Positions 17,441-26,807 of a stretch of DNA of 64,000 nt are shown here, one piece after another (the first letter of the stretch is position 1; every line of letters begins with the position of its first letter). This DNA is from Kumtagia yinganensis (GTDB lineage: Bacteria > Pseudomonadota > Alphaproteobacteria > Rhizobiales > Rhizobiaceae): positions 558,001 to 622,000 of the forward strand of contig NZ_JBEBMH010000002.1 in NCBI RefSeq assembly GCF_040081985.1, read 5' to 3'. The position numbers and the translations under genes are program-made. Under the pieces are notes generated by a model. It made no database searches. It had not been told where the DNA came from and saw only the letters and a list, made by a program, of their open reading frames with translations.

Positions 17441-18190
17441 TCAGTGTCCGGGGTGCAGCGCGTCGTTCAGATACATGCAGGTGAGCACCGCGAAGACGTA
17501 TGCCTGCAGGAACGCCACCAGGAACTCCAGCGCCGTGATGGCGACGGTCATTGCCAGCGGCAGGATCGCGCCGGCAACACCAACGGCGCCCAGCGCGCTC
17601 AGCGAGGTGACGAAACCCGCGAACACCTTCAGCGTGATGTGGCCGGCGAGCATGTTGGCGAAAAGACGGACGGAGAGGCTGATGGGCCGCGACAGGAAGG
17701 AGATCACCTCGATCAGCACGACCAAGGGTACCAGGATGCCCGGCACGCCCTGCGGCACGAAGAGCTTCAAGAAACCGAAGCCGTGCTTCATGAAGCCGTA
17801 GACGACCACCGTGCCGATGACCAGCAGCGCCAGCGCGAAGGTGACGATTATGTGGCTGGTGACGGTGAAGAAATACGGGAACAAGCCGAGCAGGTTCGCG
17901 ACCAGCACGAACATGAACAGCGAGAACACCATCGGGAAAAACTTCATGCCGTGCGAGCCGGCGGCGTCGCGCAGCATGTTGGCGACGAATTCGTAGGACA
18001 TTTCCGAGAGCGACTGCAGGCGGCTCGGGATCAGGCCGCGGCTGGACGTGGTGGCATAGAGGAACGCGCCGGTGGCGGCGACGGTGGCAACCATGAACAG
18101 CGACGAGTTGGTAAAGGAGAAATCCATGCCGCCGATCTCGATCGGAATCAGCTTCGCGATCTGGAACTGGTGGATCGGATCGTTGGCCAT
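17441..18190 (-). CDS. atpB: ATP synthase Fo subunit a
   Basis: 249-residue membrane subunit providing the proton half-channels. Several transmembrane helices are evident, and the essential arginine lies in SLSVRLFANMLAGH. The conserved C-terminal segment (ALEFLVAFLQAYVFAVLTCM) is intact. It is the second gene of the atpI-B-E-F'-F order; the F1 genes are not in this window, which is normal for alphaproteobacteria. Confidence 0.97.
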   Translation of the reverse strand: MANDPIHQFQIAKLIPIEIGGMDFSFTNSSLFMVATVAATGAFLYATTSSRGLIPSRLQSLSEMSYEFVANMLRDAAGSHGMKFFPMVFSLFMFVLVANLLGLFPYFFTVTSHIIVTFALALLVIGTVVVYGFMKHGFGFLKLFVPQGVPGILVPLVVLIEVISFLSRPISLSVRLFANMLAGHITLKVFAGFVTSLSALGAVGVAGAILPLAMTVAITALEFLVAFLQAYVFAVLTCMYLNDALHPGH

Positions 18191-18229
18191 TCGGCCCCCC
18201 TCGTTCGCGGCGCGGTGCGCCAGCCTATT

Positions 18230-18622
18230 TCAATTCCTGTCGCCGTCCTCGGGGCGCTTAGGCACCCTGATGCCGGCATCGGCAACCATTCCGGCGGAGC
18301 GCATCACATTGAGGACGCCAGCTCCAAACCCGAGCAGCAGCAAGACGATCAGCCCCCAGGGCGACGTTCCCGCCAACTTGTCGACCAGCCAGCCAAGACC
18401 GGCTCCGACCGCCACTCCGGCGATGAATTCGCTCGACAGTTTCAGCGCCTGGCCATAGCCGGTCACGCTCGACTGCCTGGCTTTGCCTTCCCCGCCGCCC
18501 TCGCCGTGACCTTTCGCCGCCAGCGACGCCTCGAGTTTCCGCCTCCGGCGCTCCAGATCCTGATCCGCAGCGCTTTGCCGATCGCCGTTTCCGGGTCCGG
18601 TTTTTCCGGCTTCGCCTGGCAT
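18230..18622 (-). CDS. atpI: AtpI-like ATP synthase assembly protein
   Basis: 130-residue protein with two membrane helices (FIAGVAVGAGLGWLVDKLAG and LIVLLLLGFGAGVLN) after a hydrophilic basic N-terminus. AtpI proteins assist assembly of the c-ring or Mg2+ supply. I start it at MPGEAGKTG; an in-frame start 120 bases further upstream would overlap the predicted promoter (18693-18721) and give an atypical N-terminus. Confidence 0.87.
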   Translation of the reverse strand: MPGEAGKTGPGNGDRQSAADQDLERRRRKLEASLAAKGHGEGGGEGKARQSSVTGYGQALKLSSEFIAGVAVGAGLGWLVDKLAGTSPWGLIVLLLLGFGAGVLNVMRSAGMVADAGIRVPKRPEDGDRN

Positions 18623-18692
18623 TTTTCCGCCAGCCACCGCAACCCCCACGCCCGGACGGGACCGTTCGTCCGTCCGCTTCAAAGTCGCCGGC

Positions 18693-18721
18693 AACATAGT
18701 TAGAGGGCCTGCCCCCGTCAA
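18693..18721 (-). promoter_or_regulatory. sigma70-type promoter for the atp cluster
   Basis: On the minus strand TTGACG and TATGTT are separated by exactly 17 bases, about 70 bases before the chosen atpI start. The -35 hexamer has five of six consensus bases. No competing promoter is evident in the short gap to the cell wall hydrolase gene. Confidence 0.6.
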
Positions 18722-18871
18722 GCCACGTAGGGGCTTCGACAAAGATGTATTTTTTTCTTAAAAATCATAGGCTTAATAAGGTGCGACATCCTGACCCGCG
18801 TTTGCCGGAGCCGACTCGGGCGTCATGCCTGCGAAGCGGGGCGGCGCTTTGCCCGCCAACGGGCCTTCCGC

Positions 18872-20185
18872 TCAGCTCCAGCCGCCGCCATAGGTGCGGT
18901 AGAAGATGTGCAAACCGATCTGCGTCATCCGCTTCATGGCGCGCGCCCAGCCAGGGCTGACATATTGCGCGTAATAGTGGGTCGACGAACCGACCTCGGG
19001 GATGAAAATCTTGCCGGCGGTGACCGCCATGGCGATGTCCTGCGCGCGTTTGTAGTGGCCTGGGCTCAGCACGCGGTCGGGGATGCCGTCGCAGGCAAAG
19101 GAGAACTGGCAGCGGTTTTTCCAATCGTCGTTCTGGTAGACGACCCCGCAGATGGTTTTTGGATAGGTCGGATTGCGGACGCGGTTCAGCACAACTTGCG
19201 CCACGGCGGCCTGGCCGCGCGACGATTCGCCCCGCGCTTCGAAATAGATGGCGTTGGCGAGACATTTCTGTTCCGGCTCCGAGAAGACGGACGCCGGCAG
19301 CGGCTGGCTCATCCAGGCATGATCCCCTTCGGCGACCGGCGGCACGAAGCGGCCCTTGTCGAGTTCGTCCTGCAGCAGCGCCTCGAAGGGCGAGGCGCTT
19401 GCATAGTCGGGCTTCGGAGGCGCGTAGGCCGTGGCCAGGACATCGGCCTTCTCGTTGGTGACGAGGGCGGCGAGATAGGCAGGAACGGTCGGATCCGGCT
19501 TCTTGTCCTCCTTCACATAGAAGGCGGTGGCGATCTCTATCTCCTTGCCTTTGATGTCCGGCCGGGCGAAAGCCAACTTCAGTTCCGGGCCGATCGCCGG
19601 CCGCAGAAGCATCGATGTGCGCTCTAGGATCGATCCGGCGTTGAAGAATTTCGGCGGCGCCACCGGCGTGACGTTGACGAGGCGGCCCTTCTTGTCGCCG
19701 CGGCTGACGCGTTGCTCGTCCGGCGTTGCCACGTCGACCCCGCGCTTGCCGCGGAAGGCAACCGCGCCGATGCCCGGTGCCGAGACGCCTGCCCCGGAGA
19801 TCGAGCCGGTGCTCATTCCTTCGTCGACGAAGGGCATCTCGGCCGCATGCACCGAGCCCGCGACCGATTTCTCGACATAGGCGTTCCAGCGCGCCGCCGG
19901 CGCCTCGATGCCGGAGACCATGCTCGCCATGTCCTGATAGGCGGCGACCGTCGGGAAGCCGACCCAGATGCCGAGGCCGACCAGCACGGAAGGCAGCAGG
20001 GCGGCCTTGGGCCTCAGGGTGACAATCACTAACCGCCACGCGAAGTGCAGGAGCAGCGCAATCAGGTTGCGGCTGACGATCGCGCAGACGAACCCGATGC
20101 GAGAGACGCGGCGGAGCAAGGCTGGGAGCGAGATTTGGGAAAGGCGGGCAACGGAAAACCGTCGCGACACAAGACGTCGAAACAA
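18872..20185 (-). CDS. SleB-type cell wall hydrolase
   Basis: A 437-residue protein with a C-terminal Hydrolase_2 (SleB) domain, a predicted peptidoglycan-cleaving enzyme. Domain signatures are CLANAIYFEARGES (catalytic Glu candidates), QVVLNRVRNPTYP and CQFSFACDG. Near the N-terminus are basic residues and a hydrophobic segment (SVLVGLGIWVGFPTVAA), so it is probably anchored in the inner membrane facing the periplasm. A linker of about 200 residues precedes the hydrolase domain. The start is a TTG with GGAGAG upstream; a TTG at 20212 is an alternative. Its role in cell wall turnover is inferred. Confidence 0.87.
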   Translation of the reverse strand: MFRRLVSRRFSVARLSQISLPALLRRVSRIGFVCAIVSRNLIALLLHFAWRLVIVTLRPKAALLPSVLVGLGIWVGFPTVAAYQDMASMVSGIEAPAARWNAYVEKSVAGSVHAAEMPFVDEGMSTGSISGAGVSAPGIGAVAFRGKRGVDVATPDEQRVSRGDKKGRLVNVTPVAPPKFFNAGSILERTSMLLRPAIGPELKLAFARPDIKGKEIEIATAFYVKEDKKPDPTVPAYLAALVTNEKADVLATAYAPPKPDYASASPFEALLQDELDKGRFVPPVAEGDHAWMSQPLPASVFSEPEQKCLANAIYFEARGESSRGQAAVAQVVLNRVRNPTYPKTICGVVYQNDDWKNRCQFSFACDGIPDRVLSPGHYKRAQDIAMAVTAGKIFIPEVGSSTHYYAQYVSPGWARAMKRMTQIGLHIFYRTYGGGWS

Positions 20186-20237
20186 GGCTGACTCTCCAGG
20201 ACGCAACAGCAACCCACTGGAGAGCGAGAGTGAAGCA

Positions 20238-20612
20238 TTAACCTTGATGGAGGGTTAACGGGAGGGGTATGGTCAATCTGTCGGCCGCCCTCGCTCCACT
20301 TGAACTGAAACGAGATTTCATGAGCAGCGGCTGGGCATCTGGTCTAATAATCTCCAGTTCTGCGAATTCACCGGCCTTATTTTCGTAGACCAGTATGTCG
20401 ATTAGAGCACCATCATCATCAAGACAGGGAATCGATGCAAGAACTGTTGATTGAGTTCCCGAAGTTGATACATTACGAATTGTATGAGCACTGTCAACAA
20501 TAAATTCTCTTACACGCATTACTCTGAAGCTTTCCCGGCTCCATTTGTTAGTAATTCTTAGAATGATTTCGATTTCCCCCTCCAGAATCGGTCGCTCATG
20601 GCCGGACCACAT
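20238..20612 (-). CDS. orphan AT-rich gene, DUF6984-like
   Basis: A 124-residue soluble protein with no signal peptide or membrane segment. The end of the conserved part (LVYENKAGEFAELEIIRPDA) resembles the DUF6984 family, whose members are found among small orphan or immunity-type proteins; this is recognition by eye only. The gene and its 5' flank are clearly richer in A/T than their neighbours and use codons such as AGA, ATA and TTA. Two 16-base direct repeats lie just upstream. It probably arrived by transfer. No toxin partner is visible beside it. Confidence 0.65.
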   Translation of the reverse strand: MWSGHERPILEGEIEIILRITNKWSRESFRVMRVREFIVDSAHTIRNVSTSGTQSTVLASIPCLDDDGALIDILVYENKAGEFAELEIIRPDAQPLLMKSRFSSSGARAADRLTIPLPLTLHQG

Positions 20613-20630
20613 TTTTGATACTCCGCTTGC

Positions 20631-20668
20631 TATTTTGTAAATATTGTATCGTTATTTTGTAAATATTG
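20631..20668. promoter_or_regulatory. two direct repeats upstream of the orphan gene
   Basis: TATTTTGTAAATATTG occurs at 20631-20646 and again at 20653-20668, a 22-base period, i.e. two helical turns. Both lie within 60 bases upstream of the orphan gene start (20612, minus strand). The spacing fits a tandem operator for a dimeric repressor, but they could also be remnants of a duplicated insertion flank. Confidence 0.7.
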
Positions 20669-20798
20669 CACCAACATTGACTTTATCGGATGTATTCCCA
20701 AACGGTACAAAGACAGCGGGCGCTTGAAGCGTCCACTGGAAATTGCAGGGCGGCGACTGGCCGCTCAGACCTTCAACGATCTAGCTGAGGATCGGCGT

Positions 20799-22235
20799 CT
20801 AGCCGCGCTTCTTTGCCTTGCCCGCATAGGGATTGTCGGCCGCCCGCAACGCGATGCGGATGGGCACGCCTGGCATGTCGAAGGACTCGCGCAGGCCGTT
20901 CGAGAGATAGCGGATGTAGGACTGCGGCACGGCGTCCGGGCGCGAGCAGGAGACGACGAAGCCCGGCGGACGTGTCTTCGCCTGGGTGATGTATTTCAGC
21001 TTGAGCCGGCGTCCGGCGACGGCGGGCGGCGGGTGATGCGCCAAAATGCCTTCCAGCCAGCGGTTAAGCCGGCCGGTCGAGACGCGGCGGTTCCAGACGC
21101 GATGGGTCTCGACCACCTCTTCCATGAGCTTGTCGAGGCCGCGGCCAGTCTCCGCCGAGATCGGCACGGCTCGGAGGCCGCGCACCTGTGGCAGCAGCCG
21201 CTCGGTCTTTTCGCGCAGTTCGGCAAGGGCGGCTTGCGGGGTGTCGATCAGGTCCCATTTGTTGAAGGCGATGACCAGCGCCCTGCCCTCGCGGATGATC
21301 AGGTCGGCGATCTGCAGGTCCTGCTTCTCGAAGGGGATCGTCGCGTCGAAGACGACAATCACGACCTCGGCAAATTTCAGCGCGCGCAGGCCGTCGGAAA
21401 CCGAAAGCTTTTCCAGCTTCTCTTGGACCTTCGCCTTGCGACGCATGCCGGCGGTGTCGAACAGCTTTACCAGCCGGCCGCGCCAGTCCCAGTCGACGGA
21501 AATCGAATCGCGGGTGATCCCGGCCTCCGGCCCGGTCAACAGCCGCTCCTCGCCGATCAGCGCGTTGATCAGCGTCGATTTTCCCGCGTTCGGGCGGCCG
21601 ACCACCGCGATCCGGAGCGGCTTGGTCTCGTCATAGGCGGGCTCGTTCTCGGCATCCGCCTCGGAAATGTCCTCGCCGACCAGCACGTCGCTGTCGGCGA
21701 GAATTTCTTCCTCGTCATGGTCCTTCGGGAAGCAGCGCTCCTCACCCAAAGCCTCGACGATGGCGTCGCGGAGATCGGGCATGCCTTGGCCGTGTTCGGC
21801 CGAAATGGCGATCGGCTCGCCGAGCCCCGCCTCCCAGGCCTCCAGCAGGCCGCTCTCTGAGGCGCGAGATTCCGACTTGTTGGCGGCCAGCACCACGGGC
21901 TTGCCGGCACGGCGCACAATGTCGGCAAAAGCCTTGTCGTCCGGCAGCAGGCCGGCCCGCGCATCGATCATGAAGACGACCAGATCCGCTTCGCGGATGG
22001 CGATCTCGGTCTGCTGGCGCATGCGGCCCTGCAGGGTTTCCGGCGCGGCGGTTTCGAAACCGGCCGTATCGATGACCTCGAAACTCAGGTCATAGAGTTT
22101 CGCCGGATGGACGCGGCGGTCGCGGGTGACACCCGGCGTGTCGTCGACCAGCGCCAGTTTCTTGCCGGCAAGGCGGTTGAACAGCGTCGACTTGCCGACA
22201 TTCGGCCGGCCGATAATGGCAACCTTGAAACTCAT
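20799..22235 (-). CDS. der: ribosome biogenesis GTPase Der
   Basis: Tandem-GTPase protein (EngA) required for 50S ribosomal subunit maturation. In 478 residues: first P-loop GRPNVGKST with DTAGF and NKSES, second P-loop GRPNAGKST with DTAGM and NKWD, then the KH-like C-terminal domain. Between the two G domains is an acidic linker (DHDEEEILADSDVLVGED). It is six bases downstream of the YfgM-like gene, a pairing found in many proteobacteria (yfgM-bamB-der). Confidence 0.97.
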   Translation of the reverse strand: MSFKVAIIGRPNVGKSTLFNRLAGKKLALVDDTPGVTRDRRVHPAKLYDLSFEVIDTAGFETAAPETLQGRMRQQTEIAIREADLVVFMIDARAGLLPDDKAFADIVRRAGKPVVLAANKSESRASESGLLEAWEAGLGEPIAISAEHGQGMPDLRDAIVEALGEERCFPKDHDEEEILADSDVLVGEDISEADAENEPAYDETKPLRIAVVGRPNAGKSTLINALIGEERLLTGPEAGITRDSISVDWDWRGRLVKLFDTAGMRRKAKVQEKLEKLSVSDGLRALKFAEVVIVVFDATIPFEKQDLQIADLIIREGRALVIAFNKWDLIDTPQAALAELREKTERLLPQVRGLRAVPISAETGRGLDKLMEEVVETHRVWNRRVSTGRLNRWLEGILAHHPPPAVAGRRLKLKYITQAKTRPPGFVVSCSRPDAVPQSYIRYLSNGLRESFDMPGVPIRIALRAADNPYAGKAKKRG

Positions 22236-22241
22236 CGCAAC

Positions 22242-22907
22242 TCAGGAGGCCGCGCCGGAGCCGCGGATCAGTTCCGCCATCAGCGAGGCGCGATCGCGGG
22301 CGTTGCGCGGCGCCGTCTCGTCGGCGGAAATCTGGTCAAAGAAGGCGAGCGCGTCCTTCGCCTTGCCTTCCTTCCACGCCGAAAGGCCGAGTGCCTCCCG
22401 GGCGGAATGGCGCAACGGGTTGGTTTCGTCGGCCAGCACTTCGACACGCGACGAGACATCCTGGTAGCTGCCGTTGTCGACGAGGACATAACCGGCGCGC
22501 AGACGCGCCATGTCGCGGATTGCCTGCGGGATCGAACTGTCGGCTGAGACCGCGTCGAACTCTTTCACCGCGCCGGCGAAGTCGCCCTTGTCGGCGAGCA
22601 CGGTCGCCGCGCGCATACGGGCAAGCAGCGGATAGGCGCCGTAGCCGTCGGCCTCCAACACATCAAGGGCGGCCAGAGCCTCGTCCTGCTTGCCGCCGTT
22701 TGCCAGGACCAGCGCCTGCGAAAAGGCATCGCCCGAGGCATTGGCCTTGGTCTGCTGCCAGTAGCTATATCCGACCCAGGCCGCGGTGCCGAGCACGACC
22801 GCCAGCGCGACGGCCAACCCGATCGGCCCGTAGCGGTCCCACAAGGCGCGCGCCTGCGCCTGGCGGTATTCCTGATTCACTTCGCGGATAAAGCTGTCGT
22901 CCGACAT
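22242..22907 (-). CDS. YfgM-like membrane-anchored TPR protein
   Basis: A 221-residue protein with a cytosolic N-terminus (MSDDSFIREVNQEYRQ), one membrane helix (GLAVALAVVLGTAAWVGYSY) and a periplasmic TPR_21 domain. In E. coli YfgM is an ancillary partner of the SecYEG translocon and periplasmic chaperones. Here bamB, which often follows yfgM, is absent and der follows directly with a six-base gap, so the two are co-transcribed. Confidence 0.85.
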   Translation of the reverse strand: MSDDSFIREVNQEYRQAQARALWDRYGPIGLAVALAVVLGTAAWVGYSYWQQTKANASGDAFSQALVLANGGKQDEALAALDVLEADGYGAYPLLARMRAATVLADKGDFAGAVKEFDAVSADSSIPQAIRDMARLRAGYVLVDNGSYQDVSSRVEVLADETNPLRHSAREALGLSAWKEGKAKDALAFFDQISADETAPRNARDRASLMAELIRGSGAAS

Positions 22908-23106
22908 TACCTGAAAGCCGTTTTCGCCCCACGGGGCCGTTCAGCCGCCTTGTAGCGGAAATTCGCCGGCATGGAAGGGGCGCCGCCGAGAATCGGCATT
23001 TGGCGGACGTCCGTAGCCGGCGCAATGACGCCTTCGTGTTCCAATCCGCGCCACAATCATGTCATAGCGCTGCCTTGAACTGCCCTTCCGCAGCCAAAGA
23101 GTGTCC

Positions 23107-24117
23107 ATGTCCGCGTTGATGCGTCACGCCCTTTCCGCGCTCGCCTGCCTGACGTTCCTGCCCGTCGCCAGTGAGGCACAGGCGGAGAAAATCCCGGCGA
23201 AGCCGCATCAGGTGGTCATCATCTCCTTCGACAATTCCAATCCCGTGGAATTGTGGCAGAGGAGCCGGACGCTGGCAGCCACGACCGGCGCGCGTTTCAC
23301 CTATTTCCTCTCCTGCGTGTTCCTGCTGTCGCCGGAGACGCGCGGCATTTATCAGGCGCCCGGAGAGAAGGCCGGACGCTCGAATGTCGGCTTTGCGCCG
23401 TCCAAAGATGACGTGAAGGCGCGGCTCCAGCAGATCTGGCTGGCACGCTCGGAAGGCCATGAGATCGCCAGCCATGCCTGCGGCCATTTCGACGGCGGCA
23501 AATGGAGCGAGGCCGACTGGCGCCGTGAGCTTCTGTCGGCCTCGACCATCCTGCGCGACGCCTGGCGCATCAACGGTCTGGACGGCGAGCCGCGCGGCTG
23601 GCGGCATTTTGCCGAGCACGAGATTTCGGGTTTTCGCGCCCCTTATCTGTCCGCCGGCAGGCATCTCGATGGCGCGCTTGCGCAGGCGGGCTACCGCTAC
23701 GATGCCAGCAGCGTGTCGCGCGGGCCGGCGGAGCCCGCCGAAGGCCATGGCCTGATGCGATTTGCGCTGCCGCAGATCCCGGAAGGGCCGGCCGGCCGCA
23801 AGGTGATTGCCATGGACTACAATCTGTTCGTCCGCCATTCCGGCGGTTTCGAGCGGACCGACAGGGACGGCGCGTTCGAAGAGCGCGCGCTTTCGGCCTT
23901 TCACGCAGCGTTTGACAGTCAATATTCCGGCGGCCGGACACCGCTGCAGTTCGGCTTCCATTTCACGCTGATGAATGACGGCGCGTATTGGCGTGCGCTG
24001 GAGCGTTTCGCCCGCGACGTCTGCGTGCGCGCCGACGTCGACTGCATCAGCTACGCCGATTTCGTCGCGCGGCGGGAGACGAAGGATCCGACCATCGTAA
24101 GCGATGTCGGCGGGTGA
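23107..24117 (+). CDS. exported polysaccharide deacetylase-like protein
   Basis: A 336-residue secreted protein with a signal peptide (MSALMRHALSALACLTFLP, cut probably after ASEA). The NodB-like domain shows a divergent first motif, ISFDNSNP (normally two adjacent aspartates), a metal-binding GHEIASHACGHFDGG with an HxxxH arrangement, and FRAPYLS. The second aspartate of the usual DD pair is Asn, so metal or catalytic details may differ. Relatives are sometimes annotated as chitin or peptidoglycan deacetylases; the substrate is unknown. A GTG two codons upstream is an alternative start. Confidence 0.83.
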   Translation: MSALMRHALSALACLTFLPVASEAQAEKIPAKPHQVVIISFDNSNPVELWQRSRTLAATTGARFTYFLSCVFLLSPETRGIYQAPGEKAGRSNVGFAPSKDDVKARLQQIWLARSEGHEIASHACGHFDGGKWSEADWRRELLSASTILRDAWRINGLDGEPRGWRHFAEHEISGFRAPYLSAGRHLDGALAQAGYRYDASSVSRGPAEPAEGHGLMRFALPQIPEGPAGRKVIAMDYNLFVRHSGGFERTDRDGAFEERALSAFHAAFDSQYSGGRTPLQFGFHFTLMNDGAYWRALERFARDVCVRADVDCISYADFVARRETKDPTIVSDVGG

Positions 24118-24128
24118 GACGCCAGCGC

Positions 24129-25391
24129 TCAGGCGTGGTCCGATGCAAGATCCTGGCCTTTGATGTATCGCTGGTCGATGTCCGGCAAAGGCTGCCCATC
24201 CAGTGTTGCCTCGAAGGCGCGAAGGCGCTTGTAGATCGACAAAAGTTCGACAATCGTTGGCCATGACGTGACCAGATATTGGAATGAAGAACTGACCTGG
24301 CTGAAGGCTGTGGCGATCTGCTGCCAGATGCCGAGTGTTATCTTTCCTGCCGCGATGGTCGGGATCAGGATAAGGCTGGCGAAGATAGCGTCCGCCTGGC
24401 CGAAACCCGAGCGGAACACGTTGAAATAGGCATAGTGAAAATACAGCCTGAAGTAGTTCTTGCGTACATTTGCGAAGAGCTCGGCCATCGTTGGGGGCTG
24501 GGCACGGTCTTCGTGATCCTCTCCGTAGACCAGTTCCTTTCGGTAGGCTGCCTCGACGCGCTGGTTCCTGAATTCTAGCCCCGGCAGTTTGATGCCGACA
24601 ACGGCCAACAGCACTGTGCCGAAGAGCGACCAGACAACCGCGGCGACCACGAGCGAATAGGGAACCTGCCCGAAAAACGGCAATTCGGTGATGTAGGTCG
24701 ACAACTGCGCTAGCAGCGGCAAGAACGCGATCAAGGTCAGGATGGAATCGGCGAACGCCACGCCCAAACCCTCCATGGTCGTCGAGAAGCGCATCGTGTC
24801 TTCCTGAACGCGCTGCGAGGCGCCTTCGATATGACGAAGCCGCGACCAGTTCGCCATGTAGTAGTCGTTCATCGCGGTTCGCCAACGGAAAATGTAGTGG
24901 CTCACATAGAAGCGCGTCAGAACGAACAGCATGATGTTCGCCATCCCGATCCAAGCATAAATCCAGAAGAGACTATACAACTCATCAGCGGACACTGAGA
25001 CGGGTGGCGTCAGCGCTTTCTGAAAAAGGTCGAAGAACGGCCTGCGCCAGTTGTTCAGCGCGACATAGAGTTCAACCGAGATATAAGTCGAGAAAAGGAT
25101 CATTGCCGACCCGAGGATGGACCAATTCTGCCACGGGTGCGGCGAGTAGAGCCGCCAGAACTGATAGAAGGCAGCTAAAAATGCCGCGAAATAGATGTAA
25201 AACCAGATGAAGGGGCCCGACCAGAATACCGGCACGCCCAGGATTGGCGGCGCGCCGGCGGGCGCCGGAGGAAGGCCGAAAGTGGCGCCGAGCTGCGCGC
25301 CGCCAAAGAACCAAAACAGAATCCCAACCAGGCTCCAGACAGCGGCGGAAATGAAAAACAGCTTCGGCTTCGGGAAGAAAGATACGAACAC
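24129..25391 (-). CDS. bacA: SbmA/BacA-family peptide transporter
   Basis: A 420-residue inner-membrane protein of the SbmA/BacA family, which imports antimicrobial peptides and other hydrophilic peptides using the proton gradient. Several long hydrophobic helices are present, and family blocks such as FRWRTAMNDYYMANW, RIEGASQRVQEDTMRFS-type (here HIEGASQRVQEDTMRF) and SWPTIVELLSIYKRL near the C-terminus. In rhizobia BacA is needed to survive plant NCR peptides inside nodules of some legumes. The start is GTG with AAGGAA upstream. It is convergent with the deacetylase. Confidence 0.93.
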   Translation of the reverse strand: MFVSFFPKPKLFFISAAVWSLVGILFWFFGGAQLGATFGLPPAPAGAPPILGVPVFWSGPFIWFYIYFAAFLAAFYQFWRLYSPHPWQNWSILGSAMILFSTYISVELYVALNNWRRPFFDLFQKALTPPVSVSADELYSLFWIYAWIGMANIMLFVLTRFYVSHYIFRWRTAMNDYYMANWSRLRHIEGASQRVQEDTMRFSTTMEGLGVAFADSILTLIAFLPLLAQLSTYITELPFFGQVPYSLVVAAVVWSLFGTVLLAVVGIKLPGLEFRNQRVEAAYRKELVYGEDHEDRAQPPTMAELFANVRKNYFRLYFHYAYFNVFRSGFGQADAIFASLILIPTIAAGKITLGIWQQIATAFSQVSSSFQYLVTSWPTIVELLSIYKRLRAFEATLDGQPLPDIDQRYIKGQDLASDHA

Positions 25392-25509
25392 TTCGGAGAT
25401 TTCCTTGCCGGAGGCGCGGTGCGCGGGTTGGATCGGACCGGCATGAAGTCACACTTCATCGGGAAAAGAAATGTGAGCTGCCTGCCGCGGCGCGGCAAAG
25501 ACCTGCCAA

Positions 25510-26676
25510 TCATGGCGATTTTGGTGGCTTGCAGGAAAATAGCGCCGTCGCCCCCGCCAGGATCAGCACCAGGGACGCGCCGACGGATGCCAACACGAAG
25601 TCGCCGGTCCATTCCGCCACGAAACCCGCCGCGATCGGCCCGAGAATCTGGCCGGTGCCGAAAGCCGCGGTCATCAGTGCCATGACCAGGCGCGGCGAGC
25701 GCGGCGCAAGCTGGCGACCGGCCTGGAGACCGAGCGCCGTGAGACCGATAAAAGTCCCACCGAGCAGCACACCACCCAGCAGTGGGCCGAACTCTCCGCC
25801 GAGCGACACGCTCGCCGCCACGCCGACCGCCTCGACGACGCAACCTGCGCCGAAGGCCCCGACGACACCGACGCGGCGCGCCACCGCGTTCCATAGGAAG
25901 ACCGACGGGACTGCCGCCAGCCCGGTCGCCAGCCACACCATTGTCTCGAACAGCCGGCCAGATCCGCCGGCGCGGACGATGGCGATCAGGAATGTCGCGG
26001 TGATGATGTAGCCGAAGCCGAAGAGCCCGTAGGCGAGGATCATCAGGACGAGCGGTCTTTCACGCGGCAGGGGCGGCTCCGCGGATGTTGCGCTCGTCAG
26101 GATCGGGCCGCGATCAATCAGCCGCGCGGCCACAAGGAAGCCCAGGGCCGAAAGGATTGCAGCGCCGATCCAGCCGGCGCGCCAGCCGGAATCCATCCAG
26201 ATCAGAATGGCCATCATCGCCGACGATGCGGCGATGCCCATGCCGACGCCGGCGAAATGCACCGCCTGGAGATCGCCGCGACCCGCGGCTGACAATTGGC
26301 TGAAAACGATGCTCGACACAAAAACCAGGACAAATGCGCTTGCGACGCCGCCGAGGAACCGGATCGCGAGGAAAAGCGGAAAGCTGTCCGTTGCGGCCAT
26401 TAGCGCGCAGAGCGCCGCGCTGGCTGAAAGCCAGCACAAAGCGAGCAGCCGCTCGCGGCCCTGCGCCCAGGCTCCGGCCGTGGCGACGGCGCCCATGAGA
26501 TAACCGAGATAGTTGGCGGAGGCGACCAGCCCGGCATCGGCTGCCGACAGGCCCAGCTGCTCCATCATGCCCGGCAGGATCGGCGTGTAGACGAAGCGGC
26601 CGATGCCCATGGCGACCGCCAGGGCAGCCATGCCGCCCAGGGCGTAACGGAGCGGCGAGACGGCAGAGGCGAGCAT
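25510..26676 (-). CDS. YbfB/YjiJ-family MFS transporter
   Basis: A 388-residue major facilitator with about 12 membrane helices. The start MLASAVSPLRYALGGMAALAVAMGIGRFVYTPILP shows the GRFVYTPILP motif typical of the YbfB/YjiJ subfamily (given here as context; key part RFVYTPILP). The substrate is unknown in this subfamily. The upstream gap carries a DUF1127 gene on the same strand. Confidence 0.88.
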   Translation of the reverse strand: MLASAVSPLRYALGGMAALAVAMGIGRFVYTPILPGMMEQLGLSAADAGLVASANYLGYLMGAVATAGAWAQGRERLLALCWLSASAALCALMAATDSFPLFLAIRFLGGVASAFVLVFVSSIVFSQLSAAGRGDLQAVHFAGVGMGIAASSAMMAILIWMDSGWRAGWIGAAILSALGFLVAARLIDRGPILTSATSAEPPLPRERPLVLMILAYGLFGFGYIITATFLIAIVRAGGSGRLFETMVWLATGLAAVPSVFLWNAVARRVGVVGAFGAGCVVEAVGVAASVSLGGEFGPLLGGVLLGGTFIGLTALGLQAGRQLAPRSPRLVMALMTAAFGTGQILGPIAAGFVAEWTGDFVLASVGASLVLILAGATALFSCKPPKSP

Positions 26677-26807
26677 CCCCGCAGCTTAGATTTGTTGCGC
26701 CGCAACACAATCCGCTTCGATTGGTCCAGCCATCGACTTCCACTGCGTTCGAATGGTTCTTGATCGCAGACCGATCAATGCAGGTGGGCCAATCCCTTGT
26801 TCGGCTC

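Noticed and set aside
23062..24954. 630-residue minus-strand frame covering the deacetylase and part of bacA
   Set aside because: It spans two well-supported genes in other frames and shows no family motif.
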